A DNA stretch of 42,996 nucleotides, from contig DASYQV010000082.1 in the NCBI GenBank assembly GCA_036005125.1, forward strand, positions 1-42,996, written 5' to 3'. The notes beneath the pieces are model-generated. The model worked only from the letters and a program-made list of their open reading frames with translations. It searched no databases and had not been told where the DNA came from. A program made the translations under genes and the position numbers. Source of the stretch: DASYQV01 sp036005125 (lineage in GTDB: Bacteria > Acidobacteriota > Vicinamibacteria > Vicinamibacterales > UBA2999). Each line of letters begins with the position of its first letter. Position 1 is the first letter of the stretch. Positions 29,889-38,414 of this stretch are shown here, one piece after another.

Positions 29889-31904
29889 CTAGGAAGGTAC
29901 GGCAGGCAATCTGAACGCGACGTACTCGCCCGAGTATCCCGCGCCGCTTATGGCCAGGACGAGGTACTGCTTGCCATTCAGCATGTAGGTGATCGGCGAA
30001 CCCGTCTGCGGCGCCGGCATGTAGACCGCGCCCACCTCCTTACCCGTCGCCTTGTCGTACGCGCGAAGCATCGCCCCTCGCTGCCCGCTCGGCGTCGTGA
30101 AGAAGCCCCCCTCACCGGCAATCAGCAGCGTCTTCGTCACCAGCACGCCGATTCGACCCGTTCGGCCGGTTCGCGGGATGCTCAGACCCTTGAGCGCGGG
30201 ATGATTGCGCACCGCGTCCGGCGTGTCGCCATGCGCGATCTGCCAGGCCATCTCGCCACGATTCAGATCGAGCGCGGTGATGCGCCCCCATGGTGGCTTC
30301 ACGATGGGCAGACCCTGAATGTTGAGACCACCGCCACCTTCGCCACCGCCGCCTCCCGCCGGTGATGGCGTCTTGGCGTTGGGGTCGGGAGCGACCCCGC
30401 GGATATAGTTCATGTCCGAGAGCTTCTCATTGTGAACGAGTCCGAGCGTGGCCACCTCGGTGTTCGAAAACACATAGAGTATGTTCGTCTCGGGGTCCAG
30501 CGCGCCGCCCTGCCAGTTTGCACCACCCGACGTGTTGGGCATCATCAGTGTGCCCAGGTACCGCTCCCTGCTGCTCACGACCGCCGGGGTAAAGATCGGA
30601 CCCAGTTTGTAGTTGGACACGAGCTTGACCGCCTCGGCTCGGAGCTCCGGTGTGAAGTCGATCAGATCGTCGATCGAGACGCCCTGCCGCTCGAAGGCCG
30701 GCGGTCTGGTCGGGAACGGCTGTGTCGGCGAGTACCATTCCTGCGGGACATCGCCTTTCTCGACCGCCCGCTCCTCGATGGGCCATACCGGCTGCCCGGT
30801 CGCCCGATCGAACACGTAGACCCACCCTTGTTTGGTGGGCTGTGCGACAGCCTTGATCGTGCGGCCATTGACGGTGATGTCGGCGAGTATCGGGGCGCAG
30901 GGGATGTCCCAGTCCCAGATGTCGTGGTGTATGAGCTGATAGTGCCAGACGCGCTTGCCGGTCTTGAGATCCAGCGCAACCAGACTCGACGAGAAAAGGT
31001 TGGCGCCGGGACGATGCCCCCCGTAATAGTCGCCGGTGGAATCTTCGACCGGCAGATAGACACGGCCCCCCTCCTCATCGACCGTGATCTGCCCCCAGAC
31101 GCCGGTGTTGCCCGTGTACGACCACGATTCCTTCTCCCACGTGTCGTTCCCGAACTCACCGAGCATCGGGATCGTGTGGAAGATCCACAGGCGTTTACCG
31201 GTCCGGACATCGTAGCCGCGGACGAACCCTTTCTCGTTTCTGCGACTCTTGGGCGCGCCGCCGGGCAGGTGCGCGGCGCCGACGATGATCGTGTTCCCGG
31301 CCACGGCGGGCGCCGCATGGAGCCCAATTTCGCCGGTGATCAGGTCCATCGCCTGATCGTCTTCCCGCTTCAAGTCGACCATGCCGTCCTTGCCGAAATC
31401 AGGAATCGGCCGGCCGATCTTCGCGTCGAGGGCGACCAGCTGATAGCCCTGCGTGACGTAGAAGATCCGCTCTGATTTCCCGTCGGTCCAGTACGAGAGA
31501 CCGCGGCCCGAGAGCTTCCGCGGCGCGGCTTCTCCGCGCTTGCCCTCGTTCAAGCTGAACATCCAGAGCATCTCACCGGTGGCGGCATCGAGCGCGACGA
31601 CGGCACGCCTGGTGCCGGCGGTCGCGTAGAGGACGCCATTGGCCATGAGCGGCGTCCCTTCGAGGTTGAACTCAGGGCGCGGGCCGAGGCTGTCGGTTTT
31701 GAACCGCCAGGCGACCTCGAGCTTGTTGAAATTGCTGGCGTTGATCTGATCGAGCGACGAGTATCGCCTGTTCGCGACACTCCCGCCGTAGCTCCGCCAC
31801 TCGTCTGTTTTGGCGCCGGACTGCCCTGCGAGCGGCAACGTCCAGAGCAAGAGGGCCATCACCGGCGCCAGGACGGCGCAGTATCGAACCGATTCTCTCG
31901 ACAT
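29889..31904 (-). CDS. PQQ-dependent dehydrogenase, copy B (secreted quinoprotein)
   Basis: 671 residues from ATG 31904; ATG 31916 is an alternative. Domain order, signal peptide and W-motifs are as in copy A and most residues align without gaps, the main differences being scattered substitutions and a Gly-rich insertion (SPAGGGGGEGGGGL) that differs in length. About 55 bp upstream of the start (GAAGCGCTCATT ... GGATCGCT) are also shared, so the duplication included the leader. Substrate preference may have diverged between copies. The adjacent upstream gene on this strand is a methyltransferase of no evident link. Confidence 0.92.
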   Translation of the reverse strand: MSRESVRYCAVLAPVMALLLWTLPLAGQSGAKTDEWRSYGGSVANRRYSSLDQINASNFNKLEVAWRFKTDSLGPRPEFNLEGTPLMANGVLYATAGTRRAVVALDAATGEMLWMFSLNEGKRGEAAPRKLSGRGLSYWTDGKSERIFYVTQGYQLVALDAKIGRPIPDFGKDGMVDLKREDDQAMDLITGEIGLHAAPAVAGNTIIVGAAHLPGGAPKSRRNEKGFVRGYDVRTGKRLWIFHTIPMLGEFGNDTWEKESWSYTGNTGVWGQITVDEEGGRVYLPVEDSTGDYYGGHRPGANLFSSSLVALDLKTGKRVWHYQLIHHDIWDWDIPCAPILADITVNGRTIKAVAQPTKQGWVYVFDRATGQPVWPIEERAVEKGDVPQEWYSPTQPFPTRPPAFERQGVSIDDLIDFTPELRAEAVKLVSNYKLGPIFTPAVVSSRERYLGTLMMPNTSGGANWQGGALDPETNILYVFSNTEVATLGLVHNEKLSDMNYIRGVAPDPNAKTPSPAGGGGGEGGGGLNIQGLPIVKPPWGRITALDLNRGEMAWQIAHGDTPDAVRNHPALKGLSIPRTGRTGRIGVLVTKTLLIAGEGGFFTTPSGQRGAMLRAYDKATGKEVGAVYMPAPQTGSPITYMLNGKQYLVLAISGAGYSGEYVAFRLPAVPS

Positions 31905-31991
31905 AGCGATCCTCATGGTTAACGAAAGAATTGGTCGTCGTGAAGCGCTCATTCTAGTCGAACTCGGGATGGCTCGTGCCCGGAGGAAGGG

Positions 31992-32810
31992 TCAACGCGG
32001 TTTCCCGGCGGTCTTCCGTGCGACGAACACCAGGTCGCCCGGGTATGTCGATCCGTACGGGCTCCGGTCGAAACCGGCATAGAGATGCTCGATGGTGAAT
32101 CCAGCCCGCGCCAGGAGGTGCTCCGCCTCGAATCGAAAGATGTACCGCAATCGAAACGCGTGGACGAGGCGCTCCTCCCGTCCGTCAGGATGCGTCACGT
32201 AGTACACGAGCTCGAAGTCGTTGACCTGATTGAACTGATCGTGCGCGACCGTCTTGTGGCGCCTGATGACGCGTCGACCGTCCGGCATGGTGAATTCGGG
32301 TTCTCCACTGATTTCTTCGCCTACAGGCCGGTTCACGAGAGCGTCGAGAGAAGGATTGAAGATGTCCAGAATGAGCGTCCCATCGTCGACCAGGTGGCGA
32401 TGAATGCTCGCAAGACAGGCAAGCTGGTCTTCCACGGTCAACAGGTGCTGGAACGGCCGGAACGGGATCGTGACGAGCGTGAACGCACGATCGAGATCGA
32501 ACCGTCGCATATCCGCCTGCACGAGGCGAACCCGTGCTCGAACCGCTTCCGGTTCATCCTCCAACCGCTCGCGACACACTGCGAGCATCTGTGGCGACAG
32601 GTCGAGACCGACGATGTCGACCCCCGCTCGGGCGTTCGGAATCAGCACACGCCCCGTTCCGCACCCGATTTCCAGGACAGGGCTGCCTGCCTTGCAAGCG
32701 GCTTCAACAAAGAACGAAGTGTCCGCCCGATCCCGGTACGGGACGACGTGATCGTAGAGATCGGCTATGAATGCGTACTCTTCGTATCCGCCGGCACTGC
32801 TCATCATCAT
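31992..32810 (-). CDS. Class I SAM-dependent methyltransferase
   Basis: 272 residues; the start lies in ATGATGATGA, where ATG 32810 overlaps the broken kinase gene's stop. Motifs are YDHVVPYRDRADTSFF at the N-terminus, VLEIGCGTGRVLIPNARAG (motif I), IVGLDLSPQML, LVQADMRRFDLDRAFTLVTI and LVDDGTLILDIFNPS. It belongs to the Methyltransf_25/11 group of unspecific small-molecule enzymes. The overlap with the kinase remnant suggests it was once translated as part of that operon and may now rely on a new promoter. Confidence 0.9.
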   Translation of the reverse strand: MMMSSAGGYEEYAFIADLYDHVVPYRDRADTSFFVEAACKAGSPVLEIGCGTGRVLIPNARAGVDIVGLDLSPQMLAVCRERLEDEPEAVRARVRLVQADMRRFDLDRAFTLVTIPFRPFQHLLTVEDQLACLASIHRHLVDDGTLILDIFNPSLDALVNRPVGEEISGEPEFTMPDGRRVIRRHKTVAHDQFNQVNDFELVYYVTHPDGREERLVHAFRLRYIFRFEAEHLLARAGFTIEHLYAGFDRSPYGSTYPGDLVFVARKTAGKPR

Positions 32811-33626
32811 CGTGTCGGGACCAGGCGCTTCAGTTCCTCGCCCCAGTTTTGCACCACGACAAGGCTCGGAGGTCCCGCGGTCTGATCTGATCCGGCGCCC
32901 TGCTTGATCATGAGGAACCGCTGGCCGTCGGGCGAGATGTCGTACGTGCGTCCTTGAAAGCCGCCCGGCACCGCAAAGTATCCCTCGCTGAGGAGCTTCG
33001 TTGGCGAGGTGGCCGTCCAGGTACTGCTGCGCTCGACGCCGACTCGCATCAACGCCCCCGTCGGCGAAAGATAGAAGAGCTCCTTGCCGTTCGGCGCCCA
33101 CAGCGGACGCGCGCCGCCACCGGTCGAGACTTGCCAATGGCCACGGGTCACGTCCGGATACGGCCGCACCCAAATCTCGAACTGTCCGGAGTCATTGGCT
33201 TCGTACGCTCCGAGCTGAAGATCAGGCGCCGCCCATCCGGCGTCCAGACCGGATAGGTGTCGAGGCCCGGATGTCTGCGTCGCGAGGGCCAACGCCTCGT
33301 TCAGCGGCAGCGATCCCCTTCGTGAGTCGCGCGGCAAGGGTTTCGCCTTCGAGATACTGCATCACGAGGAACGACGTGCCCTGCTCCTCGCCGACGTCGT
33401 GCAGCGCGCAGATGTGCGGGTGATCGAGCTGCGAGATGGCGCGCGCCTCGCGATCGAAGCGCTCGCGGAACTGCGGGTCGGTGGCCAGCGCGTCGGGCAG
33501 GACCTTGATCGCGACGATGCGATCGAGCCGCCTGTCGCGCGCGCGATAGACTTCCCCCATCCCGTCGGCGCCGAGGGCCGATTCGATCTCGTAGGGACCG
33601 GGGCGCGTGCCCGCGATCAACGTCAT
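32807..33626 (-). pseudogene. Ser/Thr protein kinase with C-terminal propeller, internally deleted and frameshifted
   Basis: The 5' part encodes a Pkn-type N-lobe: PGPYEIESALGADGMGEVYR (Gly loop, one Gly changed to Asp), VAIKVLP, EARAISQLDHPHICALHDVG and LVMQYLEGETLAARLTKG. The frame then slips to SLPLNEALALATQ, jumps over the rest of the kinase (no HRD or DFG is found), continues in a third frame as HPGLDTYPVWTPDGRRLIFSSER, and again slips to NDSGQFEIWVRPYPDV to the stop, which is PD40/TolB-like propeller sequence. At least three frame changes and a large deletion make it non-functional. Full-length relatives are typical acidobacterial kinases. Confidence 0.8.
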
Positions 33627-33689
33627 CTCACGCTACCGAACATCAAAGGTCACCAGCCGTTGTCCATTAAGGTAATCTCGTGACGACGC

Positions 33690-33944
33690 GTGAAGTTCGA
33701 GATTATCGGCGAAATACGATCGGTAGAAACGATCGCTGCGGGGAGCGGTGTCCGAAGCCGGAGGCGTCTGGTTCGGCAGTACGGACGCGGGCGGTGGCGT
33801 AAAATGAAGCGCATCGCAACGATTCGCCTGCCGGATGGGGCGGTGGTTGCTGCCGAACTCCACTGGTATCAGGCACATGGCATCGGCAAGAAAGAAATCA
33901 AGTTCAAGAAGGCACTTGCAACCGAAGAGGCGCGTCGCCGCTGA
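33690..33944 (+). CDS. Small basic hypothetical protein, 84 residues
   Basis: The frame starts at GTG 33690; no strong Shine-Dalgarno is visible. Residues VKFEIIGEIRSVETIAAGSG, RLVRQYGRGRWRK and AELHWYQAHGIGKKEIKFK look like a compact conserved protein, and I have an impression of similar short proteins in other bacteria but cannot name a family. The end is Lys/Arg rich. It lies between two broken kinase genes and is followed at once by another small gene. Confidence 0.55.
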   Translation: MKFEIIGEIRSVETIAAGSGVRSRRRLVRQYGRGRWRKMKRIATIRLPDGAVVAAELHWYQAHGIGKKEIKFKKALATEEARRR

Positions 33945-33945
33945 A

Positions 33946-34209
33946 GTGCTTCGGCGGCGCTCCGCGACAAGAAAACCGGGCACCACCGGCCAGAAACATC
34001 AGTTTGCGATTTGCGTACGCAACGATGATTATCCGGCGTCCCTGGAGTTGAGAAAGCTCTATCGGATAATCGACGATGATTTTGCGCAACAACACGCTCT
34101 GCTCCGCGTGATCGACGAATCCGGCGAAGACTACCTGTACCCGGACAGCTATTTCGTTCGCGTGGCTCTTCCAAAGCCTGTCGAGCAGGCGCTTCACCGG
34201 ATCGCGTGA
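33946..34209 (+). CDS. Small hypothetical protein, about 87 residues
   Basis: The proposed start GTG 33946 lies next to the previous stop; the frame is open further upstream, so the start is uncertain. The part QFAICVRNDDYPASLELRKL..IIDDDFAQQH..LRVIDESGEDYLYP..YFV reads like a folded domain of 60-70 residues with a small beta-barrel character. I recognise no named family. It overlaps by some 16 bp the 3' end of the second broken kinase on the other strand. It may form a cassette with the preceding small gene. Confidence 0.5.
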   Translation: MLRRRSATRKPGTTGQKHQFAICVRNDDYPASLELRKLYRIIDDDFAQQHALLRVIDESGEDYLYPDSYFVRVALPKPVEQALHRIA

Positions 34210-34808
34210 AGAGAGACACGAGATGCCGGCTGGACACGTCGTGCGCATGTGTAACACCTCGCACGAGCACCTTGCGTATGCCGCGGGCGCAACTCGAGGA
34301 CCGCTACCTGCGCGGCGTCGAGGCCACCGGCAGTCGTCGTGATCGTGAAGAGAACGGCGCGCCCAGCGGGCAGCATCTCCGGCCACACGCGATCGGCTTC
34401 ACCGTGCGCGCGGTCGGGTCGTGTGAGAACCGTAAGACATGCCTTCCTGCCTGTGAGCATCTCGTCAGCGACGCCGAATGCGAAAACGTCCGTCCGCGCA
34501 TCGGCCTCCTGGTGATCGAGCTGCGAGATGGCGCGGGCTTCGCGATCCAAGCGTTCGCGGAACTGCGGGTCGATCGCCAGCGTGTCGGGGAGGACCTTGA
34601 TCGCCACCGTGCGATCGAGCCGCGTGTCGCGCGCGCGATAGACTTCCCCCATCCCGCCGGCGCCGAGGAGGGATTCAATCTCGTATGGACCGAGTCGGGT
34701 GCCTGGAGTAAGAACCACTCGCTTCGATCCGTGATCTTCTTTTGGCGGCGGAGCCGCGCTGGCAGATTCTGCCACGACCCACTCGCCTACCCGCGCGAAC
34801 AACTGCAC
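34194..34808 (-). pseudogene. Second Ser/Thr protein kinase remnant, internally deleted
   Basis: An N-lobe (TRLGPYEIESLLGAGGMGEVYR, TVAIKVLPDTLA, EARAISQLDH) passes straight to QEADARTDVFAFG (the region after the activation loop), then EMLTGRKA and finally WPEMLPAGRAVLFTITTTAGG and AAQVAVLELR, which belong to the C-terminal propeller. The catalytic HRD and DFG parts are missing. After that, sequence similar to RKVLVRGVTHAHDVSSRHLV continues in another frame to about 34215. It is a truncated relative of the remnant 0.6 kb downstream, on the same strand. Confidence 0.78.
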
Positions 34809-34886
34809 GCAACGACGGAATCAACGCTGCGAAACCGCCCAAACGGTCGCGGCACGCCTTTCGCTCCGAGACGGTAGAATGAGCGC

Positions 34887-35471
34887 ATGTCCGGGAGCGA
34901 CGAGATGAGGCCGGCCCGTCCCGGCGTGAAGCTCACCTACGACGACTTCCTGCTCTTCCCCGACGACGGGAAGCGGCACGAGTTGATCGACGGGGAGCAC
35001 TACGTGACGCCATCGCCGAATACGCGGCATCAGCGGATCCTGGGCAATCTGTACTGGCTGATTCGTTCGTACCTCGAACAGCATCCGATCGGTCAGGTGT
35101 TCTTCGCGCCATACGATGTCGTCTTCTCCGACTTCGATGTCGTGGAGCCGGACCTGCTATATCTGTCGAACGCTCGCGCGGCGGCAGTGCTCACGGAATT
35201 GCACGCCAGGGGCGTCCCCGAGCTCGTTGTGGAGATCGCATCGAAAGGCACAAGAAACCGCGACGAGACGATCAAGCGACGGCTCTACGAGCGGGTCGGC
35301 GTGTCGGAGTACTGGGTGGTGGATCCGGTGATCGACGTGATTCGCATCTACCGGCGTGAAGAGGACCGGTTCGGCCGCCCGCTCGAGCTCTCGCGCGAAG
35401 CCGACGCCGTCTTCACCACGCCGCTCCTGCCGGGTCTCGAGCTGCCGCTCCGTCGCGTTTTCAGGGAATGA
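34887..35471 (+). CDS. Uma2 family (DUF820) PD-(D/E)XK endonuclease-like protein
   Basis: 194 residues. Features of the family: LTYDDFLLFPDDGKRHELID, VVEPDLLYLS (metal-binding Asp) and VPELVVEIASKGTRNRD (ExxSKxT-type active site), then RRLYERVGVSEYWVVDP. Uma2 proteins are small nuclease-fold proteins, very numerous in cyanobacteria and also in Acidobacteria, with poorly known function, often linked to mobile or defence regions. The stop TGA and the next start are separated by one base, so the two form a pair. Confidence 0.88.
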   Translation: MSGSDEMRPARPGVKLTYDDFLLFPDDGKRHELIDGEHYVTPSPNTRHQRILGNLYWLIRSYLEQHPIGQVFFAPYDVVFSDFDVVEPDLLYLSNARAAAVLTELHARGVPELVVEIASKGTRNRDETIKRRLYERVGVSEYWVVDPVIDVIRIYRREEDRFGRPLELSREADAVFTTPLLPGLELPLRRVFRE

Positions 35472-35472
35472 G

Positions 35473-35835
35473 ATGGGACTCACTTACGTCACCGTCTCGC
35501 TCAAAGTCCCAGGCGGCTCGAATGGCAGCTACGAGGCGCTCTTCCTTGTCGATACTGGTGCGACCGACTCGATGGCGCCGGCATCCGAGCTCGAGAAGAT
35601 CGGTATCCAGCCGGTCGGCCATACAACGTACGAGCTCGTTGACGGAAGCGTGCGTGAGTATCCGTTTGGGCTCGCGCAGATTGAGTTCCTGGGAGAGATC
35701 ACAGCGGGTCGCGTAATTCTCGGCCCTGACGACGCGTCGCCGATTCTGGGTATCACCGCTCTGGAATCGGTTGGAATCACAATCGATCCGGCCACGCGCA
35801 CGCTGAAGCGCCTTCCGGCCGTACCGCTGAAGTGA
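35473..35835 (+). CDS. Retropepsin-like aspartic protease (clan AA)
   Basis: 120 residues with AGGGA just before ATG 35473. The single catalytic motif is FLVDTGATDS (Asp-Thr-Gly) near residue 26, followed by a hydrophobic-hydrophobic-Gly motif in SPILGITALESVGI. One motif per chain implies a dimer. Such stand-alone bacterial proteins are usually annotated as clan AA aspartic proteases, and are commonly paired with small nuclease or toxin-like genes. It is coupled to the Uma2 gene; a regulatory role is speculation. Confidence 0.8.
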   Translation: MGLTYVTVSLKVPGGSNGSYEALFLVDTGATDSMAPASELEKIGIQPVGHTTYELVDGSVREYPFGLAQIEFLGEITAGRVILGPDDASPILGITALESVGITIDPATRTLKRLPAVPLK

Positions 35836-35844
35836 TGCCGACCG

Positions 35845-36858
35845 TCAGAACACCGCGAGCGGATTCACCGGCGATCCGGTCCCCCGTGGAATGGGGAGCG
35901 GCGCAATCGTCAGCATGAACTCCCACCGGTTGCGCGCGGCGGCGGCCTCGCTGAGCGCATCGAAATCGGCGCGATCGAGTACGCCGAGGCCCAGGATGGC
36001 CAGCGCGAAATTGTGAACCGCGAGCGGCGTGATGTCGCCTTCGGGCTGGGGCGCGTATGAACCGGGCGTCTCCCATCCGATGAGCGCGATGTCGCGTTTC
36101 TTCAGCCACGGAAGAACGGATTTATCCAGCCCCGCCATCTCCGCGTTAATCGGGTACGGCCCAATCTTCGTCCGCCGCGCCCAGCGACCCCACCTGAACA
36201 AGAGCGCGTCGCCGGAGCCGACCTTCACACCGGCTTTCTTCTCCCACGCCTCCAGATCCTCGGGGAAGACACGGGTTCCGGGCTCCAGGTACGGCACACC
36301 TTTGAGCCGTGGAATGTCGTACAGCACGCCGCGGGTCACGATCCCGTTCTTCATGGCGAGGATTGAATTCTTCGTGGCGCCATCCTCTTTCGTGACCAGC
36401 GACATGGGATAGCCGTTCCACATCTTGCCGTTGAAGGCGACGTGGCCGAATGCATCGAAATGGGTCGTGCCGGCGCCGTGGATGCACGGATATCCAATCC
36501 GGTCGGTCGCGCCTGTTTCCGAAGCGGTAACCATGGCCCACTCGTTCGGACACGGGACGTCGATGTCCTTCTTCGTCGCGGCATTCGAGGCAAGAGACAC
36601 GGACACGCCCTCCTTCACCAGCGCGGCCGCCTGTTTGCGCTTCGCGGGGGTAATCAGATTGAGCGCTCCGATCTCGTCATCCTTCCCCCATCGTCCCCAG
36701 TTCGAGAGCTCTGTCTGCCAGCGCTCGAACTCAGCCTGCGTCACGAGCGGGCGGGATGCGGCTCCCTGCGACGAAGGCTTCTGGGAGAGGACCGGGACAG
36801 CGGTCAGCGCCGCCGCGCAGAAAACGACGGCGGATGAACCAATCATCAACGCTCTCAT
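35845..36858 (-). CDS. Cyclase-family metal-dependent hydrolase (kynurenine formamidase-like), exported
   Basis: 337 residues from ATG 36858 with GAGAG upstream. A signal peptide (MIGSSAVVFCAAALTAVPVLS) directs export. The metal motif HGAGTTHFDAFGHV corresponds to HxGTHxDxxxH of the cyclase/KynB family, and GSGDALLFRWGR and IGWETPGSYAP fit the same fold. Members hydrolyse amides or lactones, for example N-formylkynurenine; the exported acidobacterial branch has unknown substrate. It lies after the ankyrin gene on the same strand but is separated by a repeat, so operon membership is doubtful. Confidence 0.88.
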   Translation of the reverse strand: MRALMIGSSAVVFCAAALTAVPVLSQKPSSQGAASRPLVTQAEFERWQTELSNWGRWGKDDEIGALNLITPAKRKQAAALVKEGVSVSLASNAATKKDIDVPCPNEWAMVTASETGATDRIGYPCIHGAGTTHFDAFGHVAFNGKMWNGYPMSLVTKEDGATKNSILAMKNGIVTRGVLYDIPRLKGVPYLEPGTRVFPEDLEAWEKKAGVKVGSGDALLFRWGRWARRTKIGPYPINAEMAGLDKSVLPWLKKRDIALIGWETPGSYAPQPEGDITPLAVHNFALAILGLGVLDRADFDALSEAAAARNRWEFMLTIAPLPIPRGTGSPVNPLAVF

Positions 36859-36870
36859 GGCAGACTCTCG

Positions 36871-37043
36871 TAACTGGTTACCGGTTGTCACCGAGGGTCG
36901 CGCTTGGTCCGTTATGCGGGCTCCCAACGAGAATCTTGGTGACGTTGTTTGACCGCATAACGGACCCGGCGCGCGAAGCGCGCCAAGAAGAGAGTGACCA
37001 GACAAGGGCTCTGCGACGATTAACGGGCAGAGCCCTTGTCTGG
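36871..37043 (+). repeat. Composite multi-hairpin dispersed element, copy 3
   Basis: Modules: TAACTGGTTACCGG (36871), GGTCCGTTATGCGG (36906-36919) paired with CCGCATAACGGACC (36953-36966), hairpin GGCGCGCgaaGCGCGCC (36968-36984), then a 17-bp perfect stem CCAGACAAGGGCTCTGC (36998-37014) with GCAGAGCCCTTGTCTGG (37027-37043). Order and sequence match copy 2, without the CCCCAACGCGC module. The TAA of the ankyrin gene is in the loop of the last stem. Confidence 0.78.
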
Positions 37044-38405
37044 CTTGATCCCGGACTGGGCGCCGTGCTCGATGAGAAATTTCACGACGGTCGCGTACTT
37101 CTGGGCCTGTGCCGCGTCGAGCGCGGTGCGACCGTCGGTGTTGGCGGCGTTGACGTCGACGCCGAGCTCGACCGCCAGCTTCACCGCCTCGAGCGTCAGC
37201 GCTTCGCGCTCGGCGCGCTCCGGCTCTAACCACGCCCTGCCGCCACCCATGCCCGTCGCCGCCATCAGTGCTGTCGTCGCCTGCTTCCGCTGAACAGTTG
37301 GCGCCCCCTCCTCTCCGGCCGCGGCGTACTCCACGCGCAGTACGACGAGCGGATCGGCGCCGTGCTTGACGAGGAGCCGCATCACATCCGGCTGTTTGAA
37401 GCGCGCGGCGAGCCAGAACGGCATCGCTCCCACCAGCGCTGGCGGAAAATTGAAGTCGTCGGACGCGCGACGCGTGGGCGTCCACGTGCGAACGGGAGCG
37501 TTCGGATCCGCGCCGTGGTCGAGGAGCGCGGACACCATCTTTTGGTTCCGCCGCATGACCGCGATGTGCAGCGCGCTGAAGCCGGCCGCAGCGGCATTCG
37601 GGTCGGCGCCCGTCTCCAGAAGAAGGTCCACGATTTCCCCATGTCCGGCATGAGCGGCCAGCACCGTCGCGCTCACGCCCCATGCGTCGGTGTCGTTGAC
37701 TCTGGCACCCGCCGCGATGAGGAGCTTCGCCGACGCGAGATCGCCCTCGCGCGCGGCAAACATCAGCGCCGTGTCACCCCCGTGCGGAACGGCGCGGTTG
37801 TTCTCGCGAACCCCGTGCGGCTCCACCGCCATGATCTCGTTCCAGACCGCCGAGCGGGCATGGATGTCCGCTCCGTGGGCGATCAGCACCTTGACGACAT
37901 CGGGATGCTTCTGCGCGACGGCCCACATGAGCGCCGTCTGCGCGCGAGCAGCTTGCGCGTTCACGTCGGCCCCTCTGGCAAGCAGCTGCTCGACGACGAC
38001 GGGATAGCCGGAACGTGAAGCAGCCATGAGGGGCGTTTCGCCACGAAGGAGCGCGATGTTCGGGTCGGCCCCGGCCTGCAACAGACGCCGCACCATGGCC
38101 ACGCTTCCGTTCACGCTCGCTATCCAGAGCGGCGTGGCGCCCAGATCGTTGGCGGCGTTCACCCTGGCGCCGCCGCGGATCAGCAGGTCGGCACTGTCGA
38201 GATCGTCCCGGTAGCTTGCCCAATGAAGCGCGGTCGTCCCATCCGCCGCCGCGAGATTCACGTCCGCGCCTTTTTTCAGGAGAGCTCGCAGGCCCTCGCG
38301 GTCGGCGTTCCTGGCCGCGTCCACGAGCGACAATTCGGGGCCGGCGCCGATGAGCAGAACCGCCAGTAAGGGGAGGAGGCCGCGTCCCCAACGCGCGATC
38401 GGCAT
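37020..38405 (-). CDS. Exported ankyrin-repeat protein
   Basis: 461 residues, preceded by TAGGAG that overlaps the upstream stop. A signal peptide (LLPLLAVLLIGAGPELS) is followed by about ten ankyrin repeats (ADGTTALHWASYRDDLDSA, DLGATPLWIASVNGS, RGETPLMAASRSGYP and others). The repeats are broken by a longer insert near residues 325-400. It should be a periplasmic binding scaffold. Similar ankyrin proteins accompany DUF1552/DUF1592 genes in Acidobacteria and Planctomycetes. The last residues (IKPDKGSAR) and the stop derive from a repeat element. It is the third gene of the operon. Confidence 0.9.
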   Translation of the reverse strand: MPIARWGRGLLPLLAVLLIGAGPELSLVDAARNADREGLRALLKKGADVNLAAADGTTALHWASYRDDLDSADLLIRGGARVNAANDLGATPLWIASVNGSVAMVRRLLQAGADPNIALLRGETPLMAASRSGYPVVVEQLLARGADVNAQAARAQTALMWAVAQKHPDVVKVLIAHGADIHARSAVWNEIMAVEPHGVRENNRAVPHGGDTALMFAAREGDLASAKLLIAAGARVNDTDAWGVSATVLAAHAGHGEIVDLLLETGADPNAAAAGFSALHIAVMRRNQKMVSALLDHGADPNAPVRTWTPTRRASDDFNFPPALVGAMPFWLAARFKQPDVMRLLVKHGADPLVVLRVEYAAAGEEGAPTVQRKQATTALMAATGMGGGRAWLEPERAEREALTLEAVKLAVELGVDVNAANTDGRTALDAAQAQKYATVVKFLIEHGAQSGIKPDKGSAR

Positions 38406-38414
38406 TCTGTGCTC

